Notes: generated by a model from the letters alone, not told the origin. Counted from the stretch's first letter, positions 1-7,190 are shown. The stretch: DNA of 12,223 bases from DASQBT01 sp035635075 (GCA_035635075.1 DASQBT010000200.1:1-12223); one strand, 5' to 3'. Translations and numbers: made by a program.

Positions 1-3000
1 GCGCGGATGCCGTTGTTGCGGTCAATGGCGGCACGCACACGACTCCATTTATCCTGAGCGGTAGCACGCTGACTGGGACCGACAACACGTTCCAGGGGCC
101 CGTCACCTGGAGCGGGGGGACGATCTCGGGCGCTGCGAGCACCACCTTCACCAACAATGTTGCCATCACGGGCGCAAATCCCAAGACGGTCTTCGGCGGT
201 CGCGTCGTCAATTTGGAGGGAATCACGACTTGGAGCGGCAACACGGCTGCCAACAACAATGCGATCCAGTTCTGGAACGGCGGGACGATCAACAATTTTG
301 GAACGTTCAACGACTCGAATCCGTTTAATTCCTTCATCGAGCATGTCGTCGGTGGTCCGCACAACTTCAACAACCTCGGGACGTACAACAAGACGGCCAA
401 CACAACGACGACAGTAGACCTCGGTGTTGTCTTTAACAACTCGGGAATTGTCAACTTGAACGCGGGCGTGATGGATTTTGTATCGGGCACGCAGGGGCCG
501 ACGGGCACGATCCAGGTCGCGAGCGGAGCCACGTTCCAGCAAGAGGCGGCCAGTACGGTGGGGAACATGATCACCGCCGGAACCCTGGCGCTCTCCAACC
601 GGAATCTGACGGTCTTTATCGACTACAACAACGCCAACTTCGGCGTCGGCAACAGCTTTAACCCTCGGGCGAACGTCACCGGCACCGGGCTCATTCTGGC
701 CGCCCCCAATGTCGCCCAGGTGGTGACCGGTATGGGGGTCACCAACGGCGGCACCACCACGCCGACGCTCACTATCGGCAACGTGCACGTGGGCGCCAAT
801 ACTTTCAACTACCAGATCGCCAATACCGGCACCACCGGCCCGGCCCTCCGCGGCGCGCTGCAAACTGCGGTCAACAGCGGCAACATCACCGATGCACGCT
901 TGTCCGGCTCCGGCGTCACCGCCTCCAACTTCGGCCCCGTCGCCACCGGCGCGAATACGGGCAACCTGGGCGTGACCTTCACCGCCGCCAGCGCCGGCGC
1001 GCTCGCCCCGCTCAGCGGCCAAGTGGTGCACATCATCAACAATTTCGACAACGTGGCCGACCAGAACCTCTCCATCGTTCTGGGCGCGGGCGCGGCGGCC
1101 TACAATCTGGCTGCCGCAAGTGCCACGCCCAACCCGGTCAACTTCGGCAATGTGCGCGTGGGGACAGCCACGGACCAGGCTTTGAGCATCACCAACACTG
1201 CCCCCAATGACGGTTTTTCCGAGAAGCTCAACGCCAGCATCAGCACCAACGGCGCCCCGGTTACCGCCAGCGGTTCGTTCAATCTGCTGGGGCCGCAAGC
1301 AACTGACAACACCAGTCTCCACGTCGGCATCGACACGAGTAGCGCGGGCGCCAAGAGTGGCAGCGCGACGATTGCACTGGTCTCCGACGGCACGGGCACT
1401 AGCGGGCTGGGAACGACTAGCCTGACCTCGCAGACGGTGAATGTCTCCGGGAATGTCTATCAGGTGGCTCAGGGCCAGCTTAACACGGCCCCATTGAGCT
1501 TCGGCACGGTGCAGGTCGGCCAGACCGTCCAGCAGACCCTGTCGATCAGCAACGTCGCCACCGGCCCAGCGGGTTTCGTCGAGGATCTCAACGCGAGCTT
1601 CGGCAATTCAACGGGAACAGGGGCCGGTGCCATCTCGGGGACGGGCTCCATCAGTGGCTTGGTGGCCGGCGGCACTAACAGCAACACCATGGTCGTCAAC
1701 GTCAACACCTCGGGCGCCGGTACCATCAATGGGGCCATCGCGGTCAACTACTTTACTGCCGGCGCGGTTAGCGGCGTAAGCAACGGGCTCAGTGTCGCAT
1801 CGGTTGGTTCGGAGAGCTTTGGCGTTTCCGGAGTGATCCAGGCCGTGGGCCAGATCGTCGATCAGGCGCAGCCAGTGATCAATACCGCGCAGCCGATCAA
1901 CCTGGGCAACGTGCGCATCGGTGCCGCGTCGCCCACCGCATTCGTGAGCGTCACCAACCAGGCGACGGGCAACCAACAGGCCGCGCTCAACGCCAGCATC
2001 AGCGGCAATGCGCCGATAACCGCCAGCGGCAGCTTCAACCTGCTTGCTCCGGGCGCCACCGACAGCACTAGCCTGCAAGTAGGCATGAACACCGGCGCCG
2101 CCGGCGCCATTAACGGCACCGCGACCATCGCCTTCGTGTCGGATGCCAGCAACATTGGTGGTTGCACACCCAACTGCCAGTTGAACCTTGTCTCGCAGAA
2201 CGTGCAGGTAACGGGCAACGTGTATCGCTTGGCCAATCCGACCCTAAACACCCCGAGCGTTACCCTGGCGGCGCGTGTAGGCGATACCGCACCTTCGGCC
2301 AGCGTGAGCGTGACCAACACCTCGCCGGATGCCTTCACCGAAGGCCTCAAGGCCAGCTTCGGCACGACAACTGCCGGTTTCACTCCGACGGGCTCCATTG
2401 CTAACCTCGCCGCCGGCGGCACCGACGCCTCCAACCTGAACGTCGCGCTGGCCAGCACCGCCACGTCGCAGAATGTCAGCGGCACCGCGCAGGTCAATTT
2501 CGAATCCACCGGCGCCGGAACCACCGGCGCGACCGACATCTCGGTGGGTTCTACCCTGGTGAATCTGGTGGGCAAGGTCTACCAGCAGGCCGTCGCGCTG
2601 GTCAATACGGCCGCGGTCAATTTCGGCATCGTGCATGTGGGAGACGTAGTCACCGCACAGAATGTGTCGGTGACCAACAATGCGCCCTCGGCTGTCTTGA
2701 ATGACGTGCTCACCGGCAGCATCAGCGCCACTGGGCCATTCACGGCCGGCGGTAACCTCGGCGCTGGACTGGGCGCCGGCGCAACCGATGCCAGCAGCTT
2801 GATGGTCGGCCTGGATACCAGCACCGCGGGCAGTTTCAACGGCCAAGCCACGATCAGCGCCCAAAGTCACAACGCCGACATGGCCGACCTGGCCCTCGGA
2901 AATGCGTTGGTTAGCCTTTCTGCCACCGTCAACAATTACGCTGTTGCTGATTTGAAGAAGACCGGCGGAGCGGGCAACTTCACCAGTAGCGGCAACATCT

Positions 3001-3416
3001 TCACCCTCGACCTCGGCAACCTGGTACAGGGCACGGGAGCAGTGGATGCCTTGCTGGAGGCGCTCAACAATGTCGCCGGTCCATCGGACCTATTGAATGG
3101 CTCATTTGATTTGTCCGGCAGTACCCATTTCCAGCTCACAGGCTTCAACAATTTCGCCGACTTGGGCGCAGGGGATGCGGCTGCGCTGGAGATCGGATTT
3201 GATCCCACGCTCCTTGGCTTGGTAAGCGACACCATCACGCTCAGTGCCTTTGGTCACAATGCCAGCGGATTCGTTGGCGATACCCAAGTCCTTACCCTGA
3301 TACTGAAGGCCAATGTAGTTGCAGAGAGCGTCCCTGAGCCCGGATCGCTGGCGCTGGTCGGCATCGCCCTTCTTGCCTTGGCCATCATCCGGCGCAATTC
3401 GGCAAGGCCGCAATAA
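1..3416 (+). CDS. Large repetitive PEP-CTERM surface protein with choice-of-anchor D type repeats (5' end outside window)
   Basis: The reading frame is already open at the left edge (first full codon at 3), so the TTG at 213 is not a credible start; about 1137 codons are visible and the signal peptide lies outside. The first 230 or so residues are Gly/Asn/Thr-rich with recurring GT, NN and NFG turns, as in beta-solenoid or autotransporter-like passengers. About seven Ig-like repeats of 119-134 residues follow, each opening with a VNFGNVRVG-type motif and most closing with a GNVYQ-like strand. The protein ends with a PEP-CTERM signal: VPEP (from 3330), a hydrophobic helix (LALVGIALLALAII), then RR and a short polar tail. 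In this family the tail directs processing by an exosortase and retention or release at the cell surface. The segment is nearly Cys-free; the only pair seen is CTPNC in the fourth repeat. A biofilm or matrix adhesin role is inferred. No exosortase gene is in the window. Confidence in the class is high, in the exact role low. Confidence 0.88.
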   Translation, partial: ADAVVAVNGGTHTTPFILSGSTLTGTDNTFQGPVTWSGGTISGAASTTFTNNVAITGANPKTVFGGRVVNLEGITTWSGNTAANNNAIQFWNGGTINNFGTFNDSNPFNSFIEHVVGGPHNFNNLGTYNKTANTTTTVDLGVVFNNSGIVNLNAGVMDFVSGTQGPTGTIQVASGATFQQEAASTVGNMITAGTLALSNRNLTVFIDYNNANFGVGNSFNPRANVTGTGLILAAPNVAQVVTGMGVTNGGTTTPTLTIGNVHVGANTFNYQIANTGTTGPALRGALQTAVNSGNITDARLSGSGVTASNFGPVATGANTGNLGVTFTAASAGALAPLSGQVVHIINNFDNVADQNLSIVLGAGAAAYNLAAASATPNPVNFGNVRVGTATDQALSITNTAPNDGFSEKLNASISTNGAPVTASGSFNLLGPQATDNTSLHVGIDTSSAGAKSGSATIALVSDGTGTSGLGTTSLTSQTVNVSGNVYQVAQGQLNTAPLSFGTVQVGQTVQQTLSISNVATGPAGFVEDLNASFGNSTGTGAGAISGTGSISGLVAGGTNSNTMVVNVNTSGAGTINGAIAVNYFTAGAVSGVSNGLSVASVGSESFGVSGVIQAVGQIVDQAQPVINTAQPINLGNVRIGAASPTAFVSVTNQATGNQQAALNASISGNAPITASGSFNLLAPGATDSTSLQVGMNTGAAGAINGTATIAFVSDASNIGGCTPNCQLNLVSQNVQVTGNVYRLANPTLNTPSVTLAARVGDTAPSASVSVTNTSPDAFTEGLKASFGTTTAGFTPTGSIANLAAGGTDASNLNVALASTATSQNVSGTAQVNFESTGAGTTGATDISVGSTLVNLVGKVYQQAVALVNTAAVNFGIVHVGDVVTAQNVSVTNNAPSAVLNDVLTGSISATGPFTAGGNLGAGLGAGATDASSLMVGLDTSTAGSFNGQATISAQSHNADMADLALGNALVSLSATVNNYAVADLKKTGGAGNFTSSGNIFTLDLGNLVQGTGAVDALLEALNNVAGPSDLLNGSFDLSGSTHFQLTGFNNFADLGAGDAAALEIGFDPTLLGLVSDTITLSAFGHNASGFVGDTQVLTLILKANVVAESVPEPGSLALVGIALLALAIIRRNSARPQ
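768..3320 (+). repeat. Seven tandem Ig-like protein repeats, partly in an A-B-A-B order
   Basis: The opening motif of each repeat (LTIGNVHVG, VNFGNVRVG, LSFGTVQVG, INLGNVRIG, VTLAARVGD, VNFGIVHVG, LDLGNLVQG) starts at 768, 1137, 1494, 1896, 2259, 2616 and 3006. Spacings are 369, 357, 402, 363, 357 and 390 bp, all multiples of three. Repeats 2 and 4 share the stretch TASGSFNLL then ATD.TSL.VG; repeats 3 and 5 share L.ASFG, GSI..L.AGGT. This suggests that a two-repeat unit of about 760 bp was duplicated. Codon choice has diverged between copies, so the duplication is not recent. The last repeat is the most divergent and leads into the PEP-CTERM tail. Confidence 0.8.
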
Positions 3417-3491
3417 TACTGAGAGCTTGTGGGCGAAAAGGATTGTTGTTAACCTGCGCGACGCTGTTCCAAGCAAAGAGAGAGGGAACAC

Positions 3492-3782
3492 ATGCTCATG
3501 CAATGGCAGTCCCGCTTGCTGACGGGACTTGCGGCCGTCGCGCTGGTGCTCGCCGCAACCGATATCGTGATGTTCGGCACCAACCAGAAATCGCAAAATG
3601 AATTCAACGGCCGAGCCCAATACATCCAGCAAAGCCTCCAGCTAGAACCGATCTACCAGGGCATGATCCGTTCCCTGGCGGAGTTGTCAGCGAAAACGAA
3701 CGATGAGCAGATCCGCAACCTGCTGGCGTCTCAGGGAATCAGCTTCACGGTTAATGCGGCGTCGGGGACCGGCAAGAAATGA
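3492..3782 (+). CDS. Small single-pass membrane protein, first of an overlapping pair
   Basis: A 96-residue protein that I do not recognise as a named family. Residues 8-29 form one hydrophobic helix (LLTGLAAVALVLAATDIVMF), consistent with an N-in inner-membrane anchor. Residues 32-82 are polar and helix-prone (Q/E/R/L-rich, coiled-coil-like), and the tail reads NLLASQGISFTVNAA then GTGKK. The start ATG at 3492 follows the purine-rich run AGAGAGGGA, a good ribosome-binding site; ATGs at 3498 and 3504 are less well placed. The gene lies 75 bp after the PEP-CTERM gene and its stop overlaps the next start as ATGA, so translational coupling is likely. The topology resembles small bitopic scaffold proteins of envelope machines, but no specific function is claimed. 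The ORF looks real because of its SD, membrane helix and overlap. Confidence 0.72.
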   Translation: MLMQWQSRLLTGLAAVALVLAATDIVMFGTNQKSQNEFNGRAQYIQQSLQLEPIYQGMIRSLAELSAKTNDEQIRNLLASQGISFTVNAASGTGKK

Positions 3783-4090
3783 GTGACATGCATTTAGGCG
3801 TCAATCGCTCCAGCCTGTTTTTGCCGCTGTTGTTTATCGTCAGCACGCTGGTCCTGTGGTTTGGTTTCCAGACTTACCAACTGATGAAGAAGCGGGACAA
3901 TCTTAAGAAGCTGCAAACGAATCAGGAAGCCATGTTCACCAATGCCCGGAAGATGCGCGCTCAACTGGACAGCATCGCTGCCGGTACGGCCCGCTTGGCC
4001 CAGCAGGGTAATGCCAACGCCACCCAGATCGTAGATGCGCTTAAAGCCAAGGGCATCAGCATCAACCCCAACGCCACTCCCGGCAAATAA
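3779..4090 (+). CDS. Small single-pass membrane protein, second of an overlapping pair
   Basis: A 103-residue protein of unknown function. The N-terminus has a short cytoplasmic segment, then a strongly hydrophobic helix at residues 13-30 (LFLPLLFIVSTLVLWFGF). A basic/polar heptad-like helix follows (about 36-90; MKKRDNLKKLQ, MRAQLDSIA, ARLAQQ), and the end reads IVDALKAKGISINPNATPGK. The ATG overlaps the stop of the preceding gene by 4 bp (ATGA at 3779-3782); a second ATG at 3788 is possible. The C-terminal motif (QI...L...GIS..-N-A) matches the upstream protein (QIRNLLASQGISFTVNAA), so the two look like distant paralogues that may form a hetero-dimer. No terminator with a T-run is visible before the convergent MarR gene. 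Confidence 0.72.
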   Translation: MSDMHLGVNRSSLFLPLLFIVSTLVLWFGFQTYQLMKKRDNLKKLQTNQEAMFTNARKMRAQLDSIAAGTARLAQQGNANATQIVDALKAKGISINPNATPGK

Positions 4091-4226
4091 GCGCTTCCCT
4101 CGCGCCTGCAAGGCGAGTAAGCGCGACCAAGGCCAAGAACTGACTAGGCCAATAACTCCAAGTGCCAGAAAATGCGGGTTTGAGCTGATTGGCTGATCTA
4201 TCCAACGGCGCGTGAAAAGACTTCGC

Positions 4227-4619
4227 TTATTCCTTGAAGCCGGGAACCTGGAAGATTCCCCGCAGTTTCATCAATTCGTCCCTGTGCAGCCGCGCCAACT
4301 GTGCAACCAGCCTCTTGCCTTTCGAAGTGGAATGAACTTCCACAGCGCGTCGATCGGTGGTGCTGTCCTTGCGCACAACAAACCCCAGTTTTTCACAGCG
4401 TGTTACCAGCGCGACCACGCCATGGTGATGCGACTGCAGCCGCTCGGCCAGTTCGGTAATGGTTGCCCATTCCCGACCGTGAAAGCCATTCAAATGCAAT
4501 AGCAGCAGATATTGCAGGTGCGTGACTCCGTATGTTTGGGTCAATTCTTCGCTGAAGCGCAGAAACCGTCGCAACTGATAGCGAAAGTCGGAAAGCGTTT
4601 CAAATTCCTCTTTATTCAA
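4227..4619 (-). CDS. MarR-family winged-helix transcriptional regulator
   Basis: About 130 residues, the usual size of a MarR protein. The order is: N-terminal dimerisation helices (FRYQLRRFLRFSEEL), helix then LLLLHL, the winged-helix region (TITELAERLQ, recognition helix HHHGVVALVTRCEKLGFV) and the wing DSTTDRRAVEVHSTSKG, which matches the family pattern of a D-R-R wing followed by T..G. The C-terminal helix (KRLVAQLARLHRDEL) completes the dimer interface. The frame can be opened at TTG 4637, but I prefer TTG 4619 because GAGGTGG lies 9 nt upstream of it. One Cys sits in the recognition helix region (TRCEK) and could in principle be redox-sensitive. The gene is divergent from the DsrC-like gene with a palindromic operator between them, so autoregulation and control of that neighbour are likely. 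The ligand is unknown. Confidence 0.9.
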   Translation of the reverse strand: MNKEEFETLSDFRYQLRRFLRFSEELTQTYGVTHLQYLLLLHLNGFHGREWATITELAERLQSHHHGVVALVTRCEKLGFVVRKDSTTDRRAVEVHSTSKGKRLVAQLARLHRDELMKLRGIFQVPGFKE

Positions 4620-4628
4620 TGTTTCTTG

Positions 4629-4635
4629 CCACCTC
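4629..4635 (-). promoter_or_regulatory. Ribosome-binding site that decides the MarR start
   Basis: On the minus strand GAGGTGG lies 9 nt before a TTG at 4619. The further-upstream TTG at 4637 has no purine-rich run before it and would place this sequence inside the coding region. The 130-residue form is therefore preferred over the 136-residue form. Confidence 0.55.
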
Positions 4636-4664
4636 AAAAAGTTTTGGCTTGGTCGCTTGGTATA

Positions 4665-4697
4665 TTATCAAGTTATGATATTATCATGCCATGATAT
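4665..4697. promoter_or_regulatory. Tandem palindromic operator between marR and the DsrC-like gene
   Basis: Two 17-bp sites fit TTATCAnnnnATGATAT, at 4665-4681 and 4681-4697, sharing one T. Their half-sites TATCA and TGATA form inverted repeats with 5-bp spacers, and the second site is a perfect palindrome (TATCATG-C-CATGATA, 4682-4696). The inner half-sites form a third palindrome (ATGATA-T-TATCAT, 4675-4687). Size and symmetry match MarR-family operators. The sites lie 46 bp from the preferred MarR start and 50 bp from the DsrC-like start, where promoters for both genes would be; TATAAA at 4695-4700 is a possible overlapping -10-like element. Binding by the adjacent MarR is inferred from position. 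Confidence 0.7.
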
Positions 4698-4747
4698 AAA
4701 TTGACTGACCCGGATAGGGTTTATTTTCAATTGGTTAGGAGAGCGAT

Positions 4748-5074
4748 ATGGAAACGACGCTGCAAATGCCCGAAGTGGATGTTGAAGGATACCTGGTCGA
4801 CCCGGCAGACTGGAGCGAGGATGTGGCCGAACAGATTGCCCGTCAGGAGAATATCCGGCTCACTGAAGATCACTGGGATGTCATCCGCTTTATTCGCGAG
4901 TCTTACGAGGAACACCAGATCATCCCCGACGCTCGTTTTGCCATCAAACATCTGGCGCAGCGCCTCGGCGGTGACGGGCGCAAGAAGTTGTTCGAACTCT
5001 TCCCCTACGGGTATGTGAAGCAGGCATGCAGGATTGCGGGAATGCGGCGGCCGCGTGCGTGGAGCACAGGCTGA
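4748..5074 (+). CDS. DsrC/TusE-family sulfur-relay-like protein lacking the C-terminal cysteine
   Basis: 108 residues, normal for the family. Family features are clear: the N-terminal EGYLVDPADWSEDVAEQIA segment, then LTEDHWDVIRFIRESYEEHQIIP, then the C-terminal LFPYGYVKQACRIAGM. In DsrC the mobile C-terminal arm carries two cysteines 11 residues apart that bind sulfur as a trisulfide; TusE keeps only the last one for tRNA 2-thiouridine sulfur transfer. Here the inner Cys94 is present, but 11 residues later there is Trp105 and the protein ends WSTG, so the outer, essential cysteine is missing. It is therefore unlikely to be a canonical DsrC or TusE and is closer to the regulatory or accessory DsrC-like proteins. 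The SD AGGAGAG (4737-4743) sits just before the ATG. It is divergent from marR and shares its operator. No dsrAB, dsrEFH or tusBCD genes are nearby. Confidence 0.88.
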   Translation: METTLQMPEVDVEGYLVDPADWSEDVAEQIARQENIRLTEDHWDVIRFIRESYEEHQIIPDARFAIKHLAQRLGGDGRKKLFELFPYGYVKQACRIAGMRRPRAWSTG

Positions 5075-5184
5075 CTGTGCTGCTTCGCCCATAAGGCATC
5101 GAAGTTACACGGCATGTTCAGGCGCCCCCGTCGAAGCAATCCGCCGAAAGGTTCATGCTGTCTAATGCCTGATTTCACGCTGCT

Positions 5185-5218
5185 TAGCCCCGTGGAAGCA
5201 CTTCGCTCCGCGGGTGCT
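5185..5218 (+). other. Strong imperfect hairpin in the DsrC-like / GGDEF-EAL intergenic region
   Basis: The arms AGCCCCGTGGAAGC and GCTCCGCGGGTGCT pair over about 13 bp, with one mismatch, one G-T pair and one bulged A, around the loop ACTTC. It lies 111 bp after the DsrC-like stop. No T-run follows, so it is not a standard intrinsic terminator; it could be a processing or mRNA-end structure or part of a small RNA. The rest of 5075-5343 shows no gene. Confidence 0.4.
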
Positions 5219-5343
5219 GCACTGTCGATGAAATGCTGCGCCGCAATTAATCGTTGGAATTTGCACGGAAATTAACCATTCGTTGAAAAGCCGACACTTG
5301 CTCCCTATTCAGGATTGGAAAGGAGGCCGAATCTAGCGCAGGC

Positions 5344-7185
5344 GTGGGAGGCACGCATATTGCTCATTGGTACTTAAACCAAAATCATATGGGCATCCAA
5401 ATGTTCGGAAACTTCTTCGGAAAGAGCCATCTTGAAGAGGATGGCAAGGTCGATGCGGGCTATGTGCAGGATCTAGCCTCCTCGTTCTTGGCGAACCTGG
5501 ATCGAGCTGGCATCGTTACGGATGCCGCCGGCATCGTTCAGTACTTGAATGAGCCCGCTGCAAGACTCACCGCTTGGTCAGAAGCCGAGGCGATAGGCAA
5601 ACCGATAGATACGGTGGTGAGCCTGGTCGGGAGCGAAAATGGCAGGCAAATGGGGAGCCATGTAACACAGGCATTGGCAAAAGCCATGGCTGCGCCATTG
5701 GGGCTCAATACCATGCTGATTCGGGCGAATGGATCCCAGGTAGCGGTGGAAGGAAGTGTGGCGCCGGTACGCAACAGGGATAGTCGCATCGCAGGCGCCT
5801 TGGTGCTGCTGGAGGACGTAACGCTTCGACGCAAAATTACCGACAGCCTGGCCCGGGAGGCATGCCATGATGCGCTGACCGGATTGGTGAATCGGCGCGA
5901 GTTTCAATCACGTCTGGAAGCGGCCTTTGCAGGTTCGCTTAGACGAAGCGAGATCCACGCGTTGTTGTACCTGGACCTGGATCAGTTCAAGGTGATAAAC
6001 GATAGCTGCGGCCATACTGCGGGCGACAGGCTGCTGTGCAACTTGACTGAGCGGCTCAACTTGCTGTTGCACCCGAATGAAACCTTGGCGCGGCTGGGTG
6101 GCGATGAATTTGGCGTGCTGATTCAGAATACCGGCTTGGATGACGCTGTGCGCGTTGCCGAAAACATGCTGTCTACCATCAAGGCCTTCCGTTTCTTTTG
6201 GGAAGGCAAGTCCTACACCATCGGCGTCAGCATCGGAGTGACCCTAATGACGCGCAAATCCGACGACGTGAATGCGGTAGTTAGCATCGCGGATGCCGCC
6301 TGTTATGCAGCAAAGGAAAAAGGCCGCAATCGCATACAGGTGTACAACCCGGATGACATTGAACTGGGTCAGCGCCAACAGGAAATGCGGGCATTGTCGC
6401 GCATTTCCACCGCCCTGGACGAGAATCGCTTCGTGCTTTATTACCAGCCGATCATCCCGCTGTGCGGCAGCGATGAGGACAGGCAGCATTGTGAAATATT
6501 GGTGCGCATGATCAATACCGATGGCACACTGGCGCAGCCTGTGCAGTTCATACCGGCCGCAGAACGATATAACCTGATGCCTGCACTGGACCGCTGGGTC
6601 ATTACGCGCGCATTTGATATTTTTCACAAACGCTACCCGACGCCCGAACTCCAACGCGCGCATCAGTGGTCGATAAATATTTCCGGGACTTCGCTCTCCA
6701 GCGACAGTATCGTCGAATTCATCCGCGAGGAGGCTGCGCGCCATCAAATCGAGCCGCAATCCATTTGCTTTGAGCTTACCGAGACGGCAGCCATTGCCGA
6801 CATTGACCGCGCCGGCAATTTCTTATGGGGCTTGCGTATGGATGGCTTCCGGTTTGCACTGGATGATTTCGGCATAGGCATGAGTTCGTTCTCTTATCTC
6901 AAGAGTCTGCCGGTGGACTATGTGAAAATCGATGGCGAGTTTGTAAAGAATATCCTCGACGAGAAAGTCAGCTTGGCGATGACCGAGGCAATCACGCGGG
7001 TGGCAGGCGTGATGGGTATTCAGACAGTGGCGGAATACGTGGAAAACATCTCCATCCTGGAAAGGCTGCGTGAAATTGGCGTCAGTTACGCCCAGGGCTA
7101 CGGCGTCAGCCGACCAATTGTGCTGGAAGAATCAGCCAACGTGTCTCCCATGGCGGAGTTGCGCATGCGCAAGCAGTTTGCATAG
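5344..7185 (+). CDS. PAS-GGDEF-EAL protein (cyclic di-GMP cyclase/phosphodiesterase)
   Basis: 613 residues from GTG 5344, with no membrane helix, so cytoplasmic. Residues about 45-160 form a PAS domain (LDRAGIVTDAAGIVQYLNEPA through GALVLLEDVTLRR). The GGDEF domain runs about 170-335 with DALTGLVNRREF and an intact RLGGDEFGVL (GGDEF at 252-256). The RxxD inhibitory site before it reads HPNE, so product inhibition is probably lost. The EAL domain spans about 350-595: the signature is EILVR (384-388, EIL instead of EAL), with SINIS (Asn445), FELTE (Glu477, Glu480), DDFGIGMSS (507-515), KID (528-530), AEYVE (563-567) and QGYGVSRP (584-591). The metal-binding residues look complete, so both activities are possible. 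The start is uncertain: AAGGAGG (5320-5326) is 17 nt before GTG 5344, and ATGs at 5389 and 5401 lack an SD. All candidate starts precede the PAS domain. Confidence 0.93.
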   Translation: MGGTHIAHWYLNQNHMGIQMFGNFFGKSHLEEDGKVDAGYVQDLASSFLANLDRAGIVTDAAGIVQYLNEPAARLTAWSEAEAIGKPIDTVVSLVGSENGRQMGSHVTQALAKAMAAPLGLNTMLIRANGSQVAVEGSVAPVRNRDSRIAGALVLLEDVTLRRKITDSLAREACHDALTGLVNRREFQSRLEAAFAGSLRRSEIHALLYLDLDQFKVINDSCGHTAGDRLLCNLTERLNLLLHPNETLARLGGDEFGVLIQNTGLDDAVRVAENMLSTIKAFRFFWEGKSYTIGVSIGVTLMTRKSDDVNAVVSIADAACYAAKEKGRNRIQVYNPDDIELGQRQQEMRALSRISTALDENRFVLYYQPIIPLCGSDEDRQHCEILVRMINTDGTLAQPVQFIPAAERYNLMPALDRWVITRAFDIFHKRYPTPELQRAHQWSINISGTSLSSDSIVEFIREEAARHQIEPQSICFELTETAAIADIDRAGNFLWGLRMDGFRFALDDFGIGMSSFSYLKSLPVDYVKIDGEFVKNILDEKVSLAMTEAITRVAGVMGIQTVAEYVENISILERLREIGVSYAQGYGVSRPIVLEESANVSPMAELRMRKQFA

Positions 7186-7190
7186 GGGGA

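Noticed and set aside
213..215. TTG as start of the large PEP-CTERM gene
   Set aside because: The frame is open back to the left edge with the same repeat-like protein style, so the real start is outside the window.
1862..2575. Long minus-strand open frame (237 codons) within the repeat protein, and similar ones at 623-2870
   Set aside because: They lie opposite a GC-rich coding gene whose protein shows clear repeats and a PEP-CTERM tail; the antisense translations are Val/Ala/Pro-rich and low in complexity, with no domain.
3417..3491. Sigma-54 promoter before the small membrane protein pair
   Set aside because: No GG-N10-GC arrangement was found; the pair may be read through from the PEP-CTERM gene.
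4091..4226. Intrinsic terminator between the convergent small-protein and MarR genes
   Set aside because: Only weak short stems (around CTCGC/GCGAG at 4099-4117) without a T-run.
4701..5018. Plus-strand open frame overlapping the DsrC-like gene
   Set aside because: It is an alternative frame of a clear DsrC-family gene with its own SD.
5075..5343. c-di-GMP riboswitch in front of the GGDEF-EAL gene
   Set aside because: A hairpin is present, but I do not see the conserved GEMM core motifs.
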